DNA of 7,272 bases from Dehalococcoidia bacterium (GTDB lineage Bacteria; Chloroflexota; Dehalococcoidia; GIF9; AB-539-J10), in the NCBI GenBank assembly GCA_030602865.1, contig JAUVYX010000041.1, forward strand, positions 1 through 7,272, read 5' to 3'. The position numbers and the translations under genes were made by a program. The notes below the pieces were generated by a model, which had not been told where the DNA came from, ran no database searches, and saw nothing but the letters and a program-made list of their open reading frames with translations. This document shows, piece by piece, positions 7,111 to 7,272 of the stretch; position 1 is the first letter of the stretch, and each line of letters starts with the position of its first letter.

Positions 7111-7272
7111 TTATTCTTTAATTATTTCAAACAAATCTTTGCCAACACCACAGACAGGACAGACCCAATCGCCGGGTATAGCTTCAAAAGCTGTGCCGGG
7201 TTCAATACCGCTATCAGGGTCGCCAAGCTCAGGGTCATAGATATATCCACAAACAGTACACTCATATTTTGC
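7111..7272 (-). CDS. rub: rubredoxin, N-terminus cut at window edge
   Basis: Fifty-three codons are visible, running in from the right edge to a TAA at 7113-7111. The translation starts [19 protein letters not shown] and ends [19 protein letters not shown]. The four Fe ligands are visible Cys5, Cys8, Cys38 and Cys41, with the conserved [15 protein letters not shown] segment between. Rubredoxins normally begin one to three residues before this point, so only the start codon or so is missing. It is a one-electron carrier and the likely donor to the flavodiiron protein, superoxide reductase and rubrerythrin encoded downstream. It lies 72 bases before fprA; the operon promoter is outside the window. 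Confidence 0.96.
   Translation of the reverse strand, partial: AKYECTVCGYIYDPELGDPDSGIEPGTAFEAIPGDWVCPVCGVGKDLFEIIKE

Overview
The window comes from a bacterium, very probably a strict anaerobe. A complete set of anaerobe-type oxygen and ROS detoxification genes (rubredoxin, flavodiiron protein, two-iron superoxide reductase, rubrerythrin) is packed into one apparent operon. Most genes have AGGAGG-type ribosome binding sites and base composition looks moderate. The phylum cannot be fixed from the sequence; Clostridia-like Firmicutes, Desulfobacterota and Chloroflexi/Dehalococcoidia are all reasonable guesses.

Left half, + strand. The window opens inside a Cu(+)-exporting P1B-1 ATPase (copA, 1-2226, 5' end missing). 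A small cupin gene (2255-2617) follows after 28 bases and is probably co-transcribed. An 89-base gap then carries a promoter and an IscR-type dyad. Next is an Rrf2-family regulator (2707-3105) with the complete C/C/C/H Fe-S ligand pattern. Its last residues are out of frame with the expected family tail, which continues in another frame to 3152. A 132- to 179-base gap with two inverted repeats leads to an exported thioredoxin-like domain fused to a CcdA/DsbD-type membrane electron transporter (3285-4727). That gene ends at a strong intrinsic terminator (4754-4794).

Right half, - strand, reading right to left: rubredoxin (7272-7111, cut by the window edge by about one codon), flavodiiron protein FprA (7038-5854), desulfoferrodoxin/superoxide reductase (5815-5438) and rubrerythrin (5358-4825, GTG start). 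The gaps are 72, 38 and 79 bases. The operon promoter lies beyond the window. The operon converges with the left-hand genes at the terminator.

How they may work together: rubredoxin would feed electrons to the flavodiiron protein (O2 or NO to water or N2O) and to the superoxide and peroxide reductases. On the other side, copper efflux sits beside a predicted Fe-S-sensing Rrf2 repressor and an envelope thiol-reduction protein. Copper and oxidants both damage Fe-S clusters and thiols, so a shared stress theme is plausible, but it is inferred from gene order only. The most useful leads are the Rrf2 C-terminal frameshift, the IscR-like dyad at its promoter, and the two dyads in the leader of the thioredoxin-CcdA gene. 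No RNA gene, mobile element or CRISPR array was seen.
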